Assembly: GCA_017633615.1 (NCBI GenBank)
Contig: JAGBPB010000019.1
Location: 95,064 to 159,063 of the forward strand
Direction of reading: 5' to 3'
Source: Bacteroidaceae bacterium
GTDB taxonomy: Bacteria > Bacteroidota > Bacteroidia > Bacteroidales > Bacteroidaceae
DNA: 64,000 nt
The notes beneath the pieces were generated by a model. That model was not told the origin of the DNA, ran no database searches, and saw only the letters and a program-made list of their open reading frames with translations. Of the stretch, positions 8,051-18,700 are shown piece by piece. Both the position numbers and the translations under genes were made by a program. Numbering within the stretch: position 1 is the stretch's first letter; every line of letters begins with the position of its first letter.

Positions 8051-10833
8051 TGAAGATAAAGGAATTATTGTTGGCCGTCGTCATGTTATTCTCTCTGATA
8101 GGGGAAGTTCATGGCCAAGGCGTAAAGCACCTTCCGCGTTATTATATATCCCGCATTGAAGGATATGTGAATTCAAATGCTTGGAACTCTGCCAAGAGAG
8201 AGATTGACTCCGGACTTGAGGATTATCCGGATGACCCTGACCTTCGTTATTACAACGGACGCTATTACTATGTTATAGGTAACATGCAGGAGGCTCGCTA
8301 CAATCTGGTGCGTGCTATCCAGGAAAATGACCAGCATTACAGGGCCAAGAGAATTCTGGTTGACGTAGAAGACAATCTGGGACATTATTCCAGTTCTATC
8401 TGCTACATAAATGAATTGCTGGAGTTCCAGCCTTATGACAGGGATTTATGGCGCCGCAAAATCAGTTTGTACAGAAAACTTGGAAATGAGGTGGAAGCTG
8501 ATGCCGCCCTGAAACGTCTGTCTCATATTTATCCTAATGATTCTGTCGTTGTGGCCGATGTGAGACGCCGTAACCATGAAAGTCTGAATGACGTTCTGAA
8601 AAAGAGTTCTCTCAGTGATGCAGCTGACGATCTGGAACGTTGGATTGACAGAGACCCTATGGTGCGGGAATACTATATTGAGCTTGTTTCCGTATATGAG
8701 CGCATGGGCGAGTTCGAGAAAGCAATCGGTGCTGCCAATCGTGGTCTTCAGCATTTCCCTAATGATCCGGAGCTGATCAGAAAGGTGGCTGGTATCATGT
8801 CAGATCTGGGATTATACGCTCAGGCCTTGAACTTTGTAAAGAGCAAGAGATATGGTAGTACTGCTTACAATTCTCTGCTTTATGATGCAGCAAATGATGC
8901 ACGTATGCGTGATCCCTATGAGGTAAACGGACGTCTTTATTTGTCTACAAGGAATGAAGAGGCATTGGACTATCTTGTTAATACTGCAGTTACCAGAGGA
9001 TATTATGATGACGCTGTCTATTATATAAATGAATCAATGCGGATACACGGACGTACTCCGTCTTTGTTGATGAAACTATATACAGTAGAGAGACAGGCCG
9101 GTAATGAAAAACGCTGTGTACAGATTCTGAATGAACTGTACGAGATGAATCCCGATGATGAAGAACTGCTGGATGCATATTCTAATTTGATGATTCAGTT
9201 GGCTGATTATTCCTTTGCGGAACAGCAGTGGAAGGATGCTTATGAACATCTGAACAAGGTTCTTGAGCTTATATCAGATGTTGATGAAGCATGGCCGGCT
9301 GTGGTTTCACGTCAGATTATCGTGCTTGGCCATCTTAACCGTCTGGATGAGGCCCGTCAGTTGTATGTCAGGTCATCATGGCGCAGCCCTGAAAACAGAA
9401 CGCGTTTTGCTTCAGCCTATGAAGAGGTTGTGGCCATTCATCTGAAAGGTCTGATTGAAGAAGAGGAGTATTTACAGGCATTCAAAGAGGCACAGTCATT
9501 ACTTGAAGTCAAAACAGACAGTGAGGTGGCTTTGCGTTGCCTGATCAACATGAGCCAGACCCTTAAATATGATGATCAGTTCCATATGTATGCCGAGTTG
9601 GGATATGAGATGTATCCTAATGTTCCTTACTTCATTGTTAAACAGGCTATTTCGCTGCAGGAACAGGGCAAGAACAATGAGGCTCTGGCTTTGTTGAATC
9701 CCGGAAACAATTCTGATGAGTTCCTGAGTTCTCAACTCAGAGTGGCCTATTCAGGGGTGAGCCAGGAGTGGGCTTTAGAGTTGGCTAAGAACCGTATGCC
9801 AGACATAGCTATGGCTGTGCTAGATACAGCCCTGGTATATGATCCCAATAACCGTGAGACTCTTTATACCAAGGGGCTGGTTTATGAAGCACTCAAGGAT
9901 TATGCAAAAGCATATGAGTATCAGATACGTTATTACATACCTAATAATGCGGAGCAGGAGGATTACATTGAGCACATGCGTTATCTCTATTTCAGAGGTC
10001 TGAAGAATAGGATTGACGCTTCATTCACTTTTGCTTTCTTTGACAATCATGATGAGACCTTGGCTGCGATAGCCCATCTCTATTCACTTGCTTCAATAAG
10101 TTACTCCAGGTTGGAAAAATATAATACTTATACCGGACAGGTAAATTATAAAGGTATTGACGGCTATCATGATAACACTGATGATGAACCGGGAGGCGTA
10201 GGCTTGGAGTTCATGGCACAGTGGGAGCATGAATTCGATTCTGAGTGGAGTGGAATGGTAAACGCATCCGTATCAACCAGATACTTCAATAAGTTCGGCT
10301 TTAATGTGTCAGCATCATATGCTGCTCCTCATGAGTGGACACATACATTGCGTCTGGGCTACCGCCGTACCCCGCCCACATATCTGTTCCTGGGTGGAAG
10401 CAAGTATGGCCTGACAGCAAAGGATGAATTCAACATATTTATTCTCTCGCCGTCTGTCCTTAAGTCATGGGAACGTATCAGCCTGACGCTAAGTACAGAT
10501 TTTACAGCCATGGCCAGCAGTCTGTATTACAATGTCGGCGTTAAAGGAAAATTCCTCATAAACAATGACAACACCTCGGCAATCACACTTTTCTCTGGTT
10601 TTGGTTCATTCCCGGAGTTGACATTCTTTGAGCAGACCGCTTTGCGTAATTTCTCGCATACAAATGCGATGGTCGGCTTTGATTTCCAGTATCTCTGCAC
10701 GCGTCAATTATGCCTGGGCGTAACCGGCACATGGAACACGTGTTACAGCCCGTACCGTAAGAAAAACGGCACATGGGTTGATTCTTACCGCAACATATAT
10801 GCATTGTCGCTTCAGGCACATATAGCTTTCTAA
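8050..10833 (+). CDS. TPR-containing YaiO-type outer membrane beta-barrel protein
   Basis: The 927-residue product has a signal peptide (about 1-22, ending VHG). A long array of tetratricopeptide repeats covers roughly residues 30-650 and a beta-barrel the last 270 residues. The barrel has alternating aromatic strands and ends in a terminal Phe, as expected for Bam-assembled proteins. The architecture parallels the TPR-plus-barrel exporters PgaA and BcsC, and the barrel sequence resembles the YaiO family. It is translationally coupled to the glycosyltransferase (TAATG overlap at 8050). The likely job is passing the polymer through the periplasm and outer membrane. The TPRs may also bind a modifying enzyme such as the next gene product. 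Confidence 0.82.
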   Translation: MKIKELLLAVVMLFSLIGEVHGQGVKHLPRYYISRIEGYVNSNAWNSAKREIDSGLEDYPDDPDLRYYNGRYYYVIGNMQEARYNLVRAIQENDQHYRAKRILVDVEDNLGHYSSSICYINELLEFQPYDRDLWRRKISLYRKLGNEVEADAALKRLSHIYPNDSVVVADVRRRNHESLNDVLKKSSLSDAADDLERWIDRDPMVREYYIELVSVYERMGEFEKAIGAANRGLQHFPNDPELIRKVAGIMSDLGLYAQALNFVKSKRYGSTAYNSLLYDAANDARMRDPYEVNGRLYLSTRNEEALDYLVNTAVTRGYYDDAVYYINESMRIHGRTPSLLMKLYTVERQAGNEKRCVQILNELYEMNPDDEELLDAYSNLMIQLADYSFAEQQWKDAYEHLNKVLELISDVDEAWPAVVSRQIIVLGHLNRLDEARQLYVRSSWRSPENRTRFASAYEEVVAIHLKGLIEEEEYLQAFKEAQSLLEVKTDSEVALRCLINMSQTLKYDDQFHMYAELGYEMYPNVPYFIVKQAISLQEQGKNNEALALLNPGNNSDEFLSSQLRVAYSGVSQEWALELAKNRMPDIAMAVLDTALVYDPNNRETLYTKGLVYEALKDYAKAYEYQIRYYIPNNAEQEDYIEHMRYLYFRGLKNRIDASFTFAFFDNHDETLAAIAHLYSLASISYSRLEKYNTYTGQVNYKGIDGYHDNTDDEPGGVGLEFMAQWEHEFDSEWSGMVNASVSTRYFNKFGFNVSASYAAPHEWTHTLRLGYRRTPPTYLFLGGSKYGLTAKDEFNIFILSPSVLKSWERISLTLSTDFTAMASSLYYNVGVKGKFLINNDNTSAITLFSGFGSFPELTFFEQTALRNFSHTNAMVGFDFQYLCTRQLCLGVTGTWNTCYSPYRKKNGTWVDSYRNIYALSLQAHIAF

Positions 10834-10849
10834 ACAATCATATACATCA

Positions 10850-12571
10850 ATGATAAGCCCTCCAAACATATTGTTGTTGTTCAGCGCATTGTTCTTTTAC
10901 GGCTGTGCTGATGAGGAAAGGCAATCTGTTTCTTCTCCATTTGAGTATAGAGAGGTTTATCTGCCTGAACTGCCTTTTGATGAAGGGCGTGAGTTGTATA
11001 TGAACAGTGTGGACCGCGATTGGGGTATTTGGGGACACAATTTGTCGGTGGTGTTGCCTAAGAATGCTTCACAAAGCGTCTACGCCAAATCAGGAAACAG
11101 TGTAAACAATGAACAGTTCTGTTTCTCTTCAGATGCCCTTCTCAAATATATCTGTGACTATATAGATGATAATTTTGGTCATAACGGAACGGTCAGGTTT
11201 GCCATTTTGCCAAACGATAATTCCGTAGTATGCTTATGCGACCATTGCGTTGAAAACGGCAACAAACCGGGCGATGCTTCAGGAGCCGTCTATTATTTAC
11301 TGGAGCGTCTGGCAGAAAAATATCCTGAACACATATTCTTTTCATCCTATTACCGTACCACAAGCAGTTTGCCTCATCAGAAGTTACCTGACAATGCAGG
11401 TGTTCTGATAAGTGCCATGTCATATCCCCTCAGTTCCGTTCACACGGTGCAGGAAGAAGAGTTTGCCGCATTACTTAATAAGTGGTCAAGATTCACAAAA
11501 AGGATATATATCTGGGATTATCTGAATAACTTTGATGACTATTTTACTCCGATTCCTGTATTTGATGTTATTCAGCGTAGGCTTAAACTGTATGAAAAAT
11601 CAGGAGTAAAGGGTGTTTTCTTTAATGGAAGCGGTACTGACTACAGCACATTCTACAGGCTTAAAACGCACATAATATCTGCTATGTTGCGTGACCCTGA
11701 TATAGAATGGCGCCCTCTTTTAAAGCAGATGAGCAGTGAATTGTATCCTGTAACAGGTGAGGCTATCAGCAGATTCATCATTCTGCAGGAGGATATGTTC
11801 CGTGAAAAGGAGACTGTTTTACCGTTGTATGAAGGCGTTCCCAGAGCTCAGAAGGTCTATCTGCCGGCTGAAGAGTTTGAAGAGTTTCATGATGAGATGC
11901 TGGTGGCTTTCGGGCAGATCAAGGATCCTGAACGTTCAGAGATTCAGACGATGTGCAGGGCAATGATGCTGACACGTCTTGAACTGAAACGTATAAATAA
12001 CGATACTATCGGTTGCGGAAGACTTCTTGATGGATTGGAGCGACTGGTCGGTCAGGGCGTTATGGCTTACAGTGAGGCTGGCGGCAGTCTGACCAGTTAT
12101 ATAAGCGAATACCGATATATGCTTCAGCGTGCCAAAGAGTCCGGCAACAATAACCTGTTGAGAGGTGTCCGTCTTGAGCCTCTTACCGCACTTGATGAAG
12201 ATTATAATGATGTGTCCATACTTACGGATGGTCTGATAGGACTTCCTTCAAACTATCATTGCGGACATATGTTGTCATCAGCCACTCCGGCGCTCCGTAT
12301 CGCAATTCCTCATGTAAAGGGAATAAGGCGCCTGCGTGTAAGTTTTACAAAAAATGCCATTTTCCATATTTCATTGCCTTTGAACGTATCGCTTAGTGTT
12401 GACGGGAGGGAACTGGGTAAGGTGGTTCCCAAGACTACTGCTGATAATCTTCAACGGGCGGTTGTGGAATTTGACGTTCCGTCCAACTATAAAGGAACTC
12501 TGGTGCTCACCATTGTCCGTAATCAGGAAGACAGGACTATGGCGATTGATGAGATAGAAGGTTTTAAATAA
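10850..12571 (+). CDS. DUF4838-like putative glycoside hydrolase lipoprotein
   Basis: The product is 573 residues with a signal peptide and a lipobox ending at Cys19 (FFYGC). The middle, about residues 120-310, contains CLCDHC followed by an SSYYRT strand, an IYIWDYLNNF segment and GVKGVFFNG. This order fits the DUF4838 family, whose members are thought to be TIM-barrel glycosidases. The C-terminal 140 residues look like a beta-sandwich carbohydrate-binding module. Its place just after the glycosyltransferase and outer membrane exporter parallels PgaB and BcsZ, which trim or modify polymer during export. That functional parallel is inference; the catalytic residues are not proven. Confidence 0.65.
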   Translation: MISPPNILLLFSALFFYGCADEERQSVSSPFEYREVYLPELPFDEGRELYMNSVDRDWGIWGHNLSVVLPKNASQSVYAKSGNSVNNEQFCFSSDALLKYICDYIDDNFGHNGTVRFAILPNDNSVVCLCDHCVENGNKPGDASGAVYYLLERLAEKYPEHIFFSSYYRTTSSLPHQKLPDNAGVLISAMSYPLSSVHTVQEEEFAALLNKWSRFTKRIYIWDYLNNFDDYFTPIPVFDVIQRRLKLYEKSGVKGVFFNGSGTDYSTFYRLKTHIISAMLRDPDIEWRPLLKQMSSELYPVTGEAISRFIILQEDMFREKETVLPLYEGVPRAQKVYLPAEEFEEFHDEMLVAFGQIKDPERSEIQTMCRAMMLTRLELKRINNDTIGCGRLLDGLERLVGQGVMAYSEAGGSLTSYISEYRYMLQRAKESGNNNLLRGVRLEPLTALDEDYNDVSILTDGLIGLPSNYHCGHMLSSATPALRIAIPHVKGIRRLRVSFTKNAIFHISLPLNVSLSVDGRELGKVVPKTTADNLQRAVVEFDVPSNYKGTLVLTIVRNQEDRTMAIDEIEGFK

Positions 12572-12589
12572 TTGGTAATTCAATTGAAA

Positions 12590-13171
12590 ATGAAGAATAG
12601 GTTCTCATACAGATATCTTGTTATCATAACGGTTATCGTGCTGTGTTTTTTCTCTTGCTCTAAAAAACTCAAGCCGGCATCTGTTATCGTTGTCGACCCC
12701 GTACGTCATTATTATCCTGTTCTTCAGGGTGAGATGATGAGTATAGCCTATGAGATAGAAAACACATCAGGCAATCCGTTGTTCATTCAGGAGATACAAA
12801 CCACCTGCGGATGTCTGGTTCCCAGAAATCAGCTGCCTATTGTGGTACTTCCCCACAAGTCAAGTGCTGTACTGATTACATTCAATACAATCAAGAATAC
12901 AGGGTATGTGGATCATTTCATATACTGTTACGGAAATTTCCAGGACTCAACCTATATAGAACTGGAATTTGATACCAATGTGGTTCCGCAGTCTGATTAC
13001 ATACGTGATTATGAACAGTTGTGGCATGAGCAATCCACCGGAGCGGGCAGTCTGAGGGATTTTGTTGACGGTATGCCGAGTCAGAAAGGATATTATACAG
13101 ATACGTACATCACTCCACGTACTAATTTTAATGAAGAGGTGCAGGAAGTCGTTGATGAGTATGCTTTCTGA
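12590..13171 (+). CDS. DUF1573 lipoprotein
   Basis: The 193-residue product begins with a signal peptide and lipobox FFSC (Cys23). The single immunoglobulin-like domain has the DUF1573 signature: ENTSGNPLFIQEIQ followed by TTCGCLVP (Cys73, Cys75), then a VLITFNT strand. A TTG codon at 12572, directly after the preceding stop, would add six residues; the ATG at 12590 gives a normal signal peptide and is preferred. DUF1573 proteins are common Bacteroidetes envelope proteins without a defined activity. Position inside the polysaccharide/CotH locus suggests a structural or adaptor role at the periplasmic face of the outer membrane. Confidence 0.8.
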   Translation: MKNRFSYRYLVIITVIVLCFFSCSKKLKPASVIVVDPVRHYYPVLQGEMMSIAYEIENTSGNPLFIQEIQTTCGCLVPRNQLPIVVLPHKSSAVLITFNTIKNTGYVDHFIYCYGNFQDSTYIELEFDTNVVPQSDYIRDYEQLWHEQSTGAGSLRDFVDGMPSQKGYYTDTYITPRTNFNEEVQEVVDEYAF

Positions 13172-13206
13172 TGACATTTAAAAATTGACCTAAAACTAAC
13201 CTAATA

Positions 13207-13698
13207 ATGAATAAGAACGATTACAGTTACAGTATTAAAGGAAAGTTTTTTTCTTTGATGTTGATGGCATTGCTTGGAAGTATACCTTGTTTTGCCGAAA
13301 CGTCACTTGTTATTCATCTGTCAGACAGTACTGTAATAATATGCAGCCTTGCCAAACAGCCGCAAATGACATTAGGAGAGAATACTATTTCTCTCTCTTC
13401 AGTTGACGGTGCAGTAGGAGAATGGGATTTTTCTGATGTGGAGTCCTGGAATTTTGCTGAATATACTGATGTTGATGCTGTCAGGATACCAAAGGCTCTG
13501 ATCAGGATTGAGGATGGTGTACTTGCCGTAGCCGGAATAAATGCTGAAAACATTAAGATATTTGACCTTGGAGGAAGGCTGCTGACTCCTTCACTGAATA
13601 CAGAAGGCAATAAGACTTCTATCAGTCTTGATGGATTTAGCAAGGGCACTTATCTGCTTAGTGTTGGAAAGAATACTGTTAAGTTCATTGTAAAGTAA
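13207..13698 (+). CDS. Small secreted protein with a type IX sorting-signal-like C-terminus
   Basis: The product is 163 residues with an N-terminal signal peptide (about 1-31, ending CFAET) and no lipobox. The central part is a short beta-rich stretch with DVESWNF. The last 70 residues contain IKIFDLGGRLL, then a DGFSKGTYLLSVG turn and a final VKFIVK. This matches the shape of the Bacteroidetes C-terminal sorting domain (DL.GR ... GxY.V ... K). If functional, it would send the protein through the type IX secretion system, although no such system is encoded in this window. It follows DUF1573 by 35 bases and abuts the next gene. Confidence 0.7.
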   Translation: MNKNDYSYSIKGKFFSLMLMALLGSIPCFAETSLVIHLSDSTVIICSLAKQPQMTLGENTISLSSVDGAVGEWDFSDVESWNFAEYTDVDAVRIPKALIRIEDGVLAVAGINAENIKIFDLGGRLLTPSLNTEGNKTSISLDGFSKGTYLLSVGKNTVKFIVK

Positions 13699-13701
13699 GT
13701 G

Positions 13702-15723
13702 ATGCCTAAGAGATTACGATTCCTGCTGACATTGTGCCTGCTGCTTGCTGCAAGCAACGGTCGGGCGCAACATAATGTCTACGTAAACGAGCCTTTGCAA
13801 TGGGGTGAGAGAGTGCCTGAAGAAAAGTGGTACAACAGGGTGCGTATTTTCAACGGAATTGACAAGATTGAGTATGGAACTGATAGTGTAACGCTTTGGA
13901 GCGGTGCTGTAGCCAATTCATTATATACACCTTCTGTCACTTCAATGAGTCTCAAGGAAATAGATCCTTGGCGAGCCAAACTGATACCTGAAAGGTTTTG
14001 GGCTGACTTTGACTTTGACGTTGATTTTGATGAGACTGACAGGGAACGGGTAAAGGCTGAGCCGGAGGTTACGGACCAGGAAAGTGTTCAGTATGATGAT
14101 TTTGTAGAGCACAGCCAATGGACCAAGACAGTCTATGTTGCGTTTGAGGGAACTGATGTAACCGTAACAGGTGATGTCGATTCCCTTAATGTGTCAAAAG
14201 AAGGTGCGCATCTTACGATAGAGACAAGTGCTGTGGGAGTGAAATACATCCTCTCTGGAACCAGCAGTGATGCCTGCTTCAAGCTATACAGTGAGCGCAA
14301 GGCCTGTCTGGTGCTTAGCGGGGTGGATATCACTAATCCAAAAGGCCCGGTCATAAACAGTCAGATGAAGAGACGCCTGTTCATCGTGATTGCAGATGAA
14401 ACCGTCAATACTCTTACTGATGGAACCAAATATGTAAAGGTTCAGGGTGAGGATCAGCGTGGCTGCATATTTGCAGAGGGAAAGATATGTATCTCCGGTC
14501 AGGGAGAACTCTATGTGAACGCCAACAAGAAGTGTGGTATTGCATCTGACAAATACATTCATATAATGGGAGGCTTTGTCCATGTCAATGCCCATGCGGA
14601 GAAAGGCAAGGCTATCTATGGTCAGGAAAACGTAATCATAGGCGGAGGCGTAATAAGAACCTATTGTGACGGTGCTGCAAGTAAAGGCTTGTCTTCAGAC
14701 TCACTGCTGTGGATATCAGGCGGTGTAATAAAAGCTATAACCACAGGAGGTGTAGTTTGGGATGAAGATGAAGAAGATTACAGTTCCTGCTGTGGAATTA
14801 AGAGCACCTGGGATATGGATATCTCAGGAGGAGAAATATATTGCTTCTCAACAGGAACTGGCGGTAAGGGTATTAGCGCGGGTAATTATGTAGAGGTGAC
14901 CGTTAATGATAAAACAAAGAAATATTATTATGGCGGTCTGACCATTACTGATGCTGATATTTATGTCCGTACAAGCGGAAAACGTATTCCGGAGGAAAAA
15001 GAAGAAGACGGTCACGGACATAAGGTTGGTGCCTCTGCATCGCCTAAGTGCATTAAGAGCATAAACAAGATGATTATCAATTCCGGTAACATTTATGTAA
15101 GAGGCTCCGGTGGCGGTGCAGCTGAGGGTATAGAATCAAAAAGGCATATTGAGATTTACGACGGCAAGATTCGCAGTTACTGCACAGATGACGGAATGAA
15201 CTGCTCCGGTTGTGAGATGCATGGCGGCGATGTGCTTATTTGCAGTTCTGAGAATGACGGTCTTGATGCCAGCAGCCTGAAAATGTTTGGAGGTACGCTG
15301 TATGGCGTAGGAAGCGGAGACCAGCAGATGGGTGTGGATACAGACGGCAAGACCTTTGAGATATATGGCGGTGAAATAATAGGTGTGGGCGCACGTAGCT
15401 GTACGCCGCACGGTACCTGCTCTCAGGCCAGTGTATGTTTTTACTTACCTAAGACATATTGCAGCGGTGTGGCTGTGGCTGATGAAGAGGGAAATATAAT
15501 AACCCAGTTCCCTACACCCAATACTTATGATGTGCTTTGCCTGTTTGTTACAAATGAGCAGATACAGGTTGGTAAGAAATATAAGATTTTAAGTTACAAA
15601 GATTCATTCAGTGACACTCCTGTAATAGAGTATGAATTCTCTATGGAAGAACAGTTCTTGGAAAAAATAGAAGAAAAATTCATTACTCTTGGCAGCAAGA
15701 AATCAAAAGAGACAACTAAATGA
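13702..15723 (+). CDS. Secreted DUF4353-like carbohydrate-binding domain protein
   Basis: The 673-residue product has a signal peptide (about 1-24, ending GRAQ). After a short N-terminal region, residues from about 140 on carry VYVAFEGTDVTVTGDVDSL, the start of the DUF4353-like module found in secreted CotH-associated proteins. The rest is a series of short strands with ISGGVI, IYGGEI and MHGGDV-type turns, typical of a right-handed beta-helix. The neighbouring CotH protein has the same module at its C-terminus. A GTG at 13699 is an alternative start directly after the previous stop. The gene overlaps the CotH gene by four bases (ATGA). It may be a binding partner or substrate of the kinase; that is inference. 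Confidence 0.72.
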   Translation: MPKRLRFLLTLCLLLAASNGRAQHNVYVNEPLQWGERVPEEKWYNRVRIFNGIDKIEYGTDSVTLWSGAVANSLYTPSVTSMSLKEIDPWRAKLIPERFWADFDFDVDFDETDRERVKAEPEVTDQESVQYDDFVEHSQWTKTVYVAFEGTDVTVTGDVDSLNVSKEGAHLTIETSAVGVKYILSGTSSDACFKLYSERKACLVLSGVDITNPKGPVINSQMKRRLFIVIADETVNTLTDGTKYVKVQGEDQRGCIFAEGKICISGQGELYVNANKKCGIASDKYIHIMGGFVHVNAHAEKGKAIYGQENVIIGGGVIRTYCDGAASKGLSSDSLLWISGGVIKAITTGGVVWDEDEEDYSSCCGIKSTWDMDISGGEIYCFSTGTGGKGISAGNYVEVTVNDKTKKYYYGGLTITDADIYVRTSGKRIPEEKEEDGHGHKVGASASPKCIKSINKMIINSGNIYVRGSGGGAAEGIESKRHIEIYDGKIRSYCTDDGMNCSGCEMHGGDVLICSSENDGLDASSLKMFGGTLYGVGSGDQQMGVDTDGKTFEIYGGEIIGVGARSCTPHGTCSQASVCFYLPKTYCSGVAVADEEGNIITQFPTPNTYDVLCLFVTNEQIQVGKKYKILSYKDSFSDTPVIEYEFSMEEQFLEKIEEKFITLGSKKSKETTK

Positions 15724-18700
15724 AAAGGCTATCATTCATATTAAGTGTTGCATTGCTTCTTAACCTTGATGTGACAGCGCAGCGAAGTTGCGGATTATGG
15801 CTCAACGAGGTTCCTCTTGTTGCTGACACTGTTGCCGGCACTATTTATGCCACAATAGATCCCGGTGTAAACGGTACTTTGAAAGCTACTTTACGCTGGG
15901 ACAATAACCTTTATAACGGCATTGAACTTAACGGCATTGCTTTGGTAAATGGCAGGAGAGATAATCTGGAAGTCCAGAACTGGTCAATGAACGCCTCCAG
16001 CACACTTGCTGTAAAGAACGCTGAAAACAAAGAATGGAAACTTGTATTCAGTACTTTGCCTTTTGTGGTTATAGACTGCCCATTAAAAGAGATGGACAGA
16101 ACATACTCCATGACAAAAGGTACAGAAGGTCATAACAAGAAGTTTCCCGGCTATATAAGTGTCATTGATGCACGCTGCCGTACAAAAATGAAGGACTCTG
16201 ATGCGGAGGGTATAGCTTGTTTCAGTTCAGAGATAATGACACGTCTCAGAGGAGCTACAACCGGTTCACAACCCAAGCAGAGCCTCAATATAGAACTTGT
16301 CAAGGACGGTGAAAGCCAGGATGTTCACCTGTTGGGCTATCGCAAGGATGATGACTGGATCTTATCGGCCGAATATCTTGATTACAGCCGTATGCGTAAC
16401 CGCGTGTTGATGGATTTATGGACCGCAGTTGATGTCCTGCCATATCCTACTGATAACAAATATCAGTGCAATGGTACACAGGGCGAGTTTGTAGAGGTAT
16501 TTATAAATGGAGCCTATTATGGCATGTACTGCTTCACAGACAAGATAGACCGTAAGAAACTTAATCTTAAAAAGACAAAGGAAGCCACGGAAACTGCTCC
16601 TGAGGTTAAGCGCGGATTGTTGTGGAAAGCCAACTGGGAGTGCAGTGAGACTTATTTGGGCAGTTATGATTCACTTCCCGCCAATGACTCATTCCTTTGG
16701 CCATATAAAGCCTCTAAGGATTCCTACGGATGGGAACAGAAATATCCTGATGACACTGTTACCCAGGCATTTTTCAATCCTATCTGTGACCTGATAGATT
16801 TCTTTGACACTAAGGAGTTCAAGACCACATACAAGGATTGGCTCTATGAGGATAATGTTATTGACTTCATGCTTTTCATCCAGGCATTCCAGTTGATTGA
16901 CAATCAAAAGAAAAACTATTATCTGAGTGTGCGTAACATTGACAAGGAGGAAAAGTTCCTGTTTACGCTCTGGGATCTGGATGGTTCCATAGGCCGTATG
17001 GCCGGAGGTAGCGTGGCTTCAAGGGATTCCAAACAGATGGCATGGGGCGAGAAACTCGGATATCACCATCTAATCCATGTATTCAAGACCAAGAAGGAAC
17101 GTCCCGATGACTTTGCCACCAAAATGAACAACCGTTGGCAATATCTCTCTACCCATGAACTGTCACTTGAGAATATCAGGGCCTTGATGGAGAAGTATGC
17201 CGACCAGTTTGTTACCTCAGGAGCATGGGAGAGAGAGAGGGCGCGCTGGGTACCGACATACAAGAAGGGTGTCGTCAAAATAACGGAGACTCCTCATGAG
17301 GAAGTCGACTCAATGATTGCATTCCTTGAGGTAAACTATGCCATATTCAATGAAAAAATGGAATCTGACAAGTGGACTCCCCATGACGTATACAATGAGG
17401 AAGAATATCTTAAGGGCAGGACTCAAACATCTGATGCTTTATATGTCATAGGTAAAGACGTCAACTCAAAGCATGAGGACGCTATAGTAACCATGCAGGG
17501 CAGTGTTGACCAGGAACTTGTGGATGGTATATCAAAGATCAGTTATAATAATGATCAGATGACAATTGTCCGTGAGGATGGGGAGAAAAAATATGATATT
17601 ACAGAAATCAAGGAGGTTAAGGCTAAACATACCGGTATATATCCAACTCCTGCCTTTATTCCTGACAGTCTGAAGAAATACTTTGAGTTTGATACACATT
17701 ATGCTCCCGTCAATGAATATAAAGCCACAAAGGAGACATCGTTTGTAGGACAGCGTACTGTTCAGGTTTTTTTTGAGGGGGATGATGTATCAGTAAAAGG
17801 CAATTTGGATGGTATTACCTGTACTATAGACACTACAACCGTTTCTTTTGCTACAGAACTTGAGGGCGTGTCCATTCTTGTGAGTGGCTGCTCGGACAAA
17901 GGTAAGATATTATTGGATAGCAAGAATCCCTGCAAGCTGGCTGCAGCTGAAGGTGGCAGTATGTTTGCTGGCATCATAGCCAATTGTGATCTGGTCATAA
18001 ACAGCGCCTATGCCCTTAATTTCTATAATGAAGAGTTTGACGGAAAGTGCATATATACCACCGGCGATGTAACTTTTGAGGATGGTAATTACTACTTTCT
18101 TCTGACATGCAGCGGTACTCTTACAGACGCTTCATTCCCTAAAACGGCAGAACTGGGCGCACGTGCGGTCCTAGCTAAGAATATTACCGTTAATGACGGA
18201 AAGATAAGCATAAAGTCTATTGGGCATAACGGTGCCGTTGGCTTGGCTGCAACAGAAGACTTGACAATAAATGGCGGCAAGAACTATATTGCAACTTATG
18301 ACGATCCGTTAAAGATAGGCAAACATCTGACCGTCAACGGTGGTTTTACTTTTACATCAAGTCTTACCAATGACGGAACTGATTCAAAGAGTTCTATATA
18401 CGTGAATGACGGATTTATCTGCTCTTGTGGCCCTGAGGGTTCCGAGGCGGCTTTTGATGTAAAAAATTTCACTATTACCGGCGGAACGGTGATAGGTCTT
18501 GCCCATAAGTGTGACAAGCCCAAAAAGGCTAAAGAGACAAGCCAGGCTTTTATTATTCTTGATTTTTATACTAATCTAAAACGATACGTAAAGATTGCTG
18601 ATGCAGATGGTGGTGATGTGGCTATGCTTGAAACTCAGGCATATCCTACACAGACAATCTTTTATTCTTCTGCTGCACTTGTTAAGGACGGTATCTATAC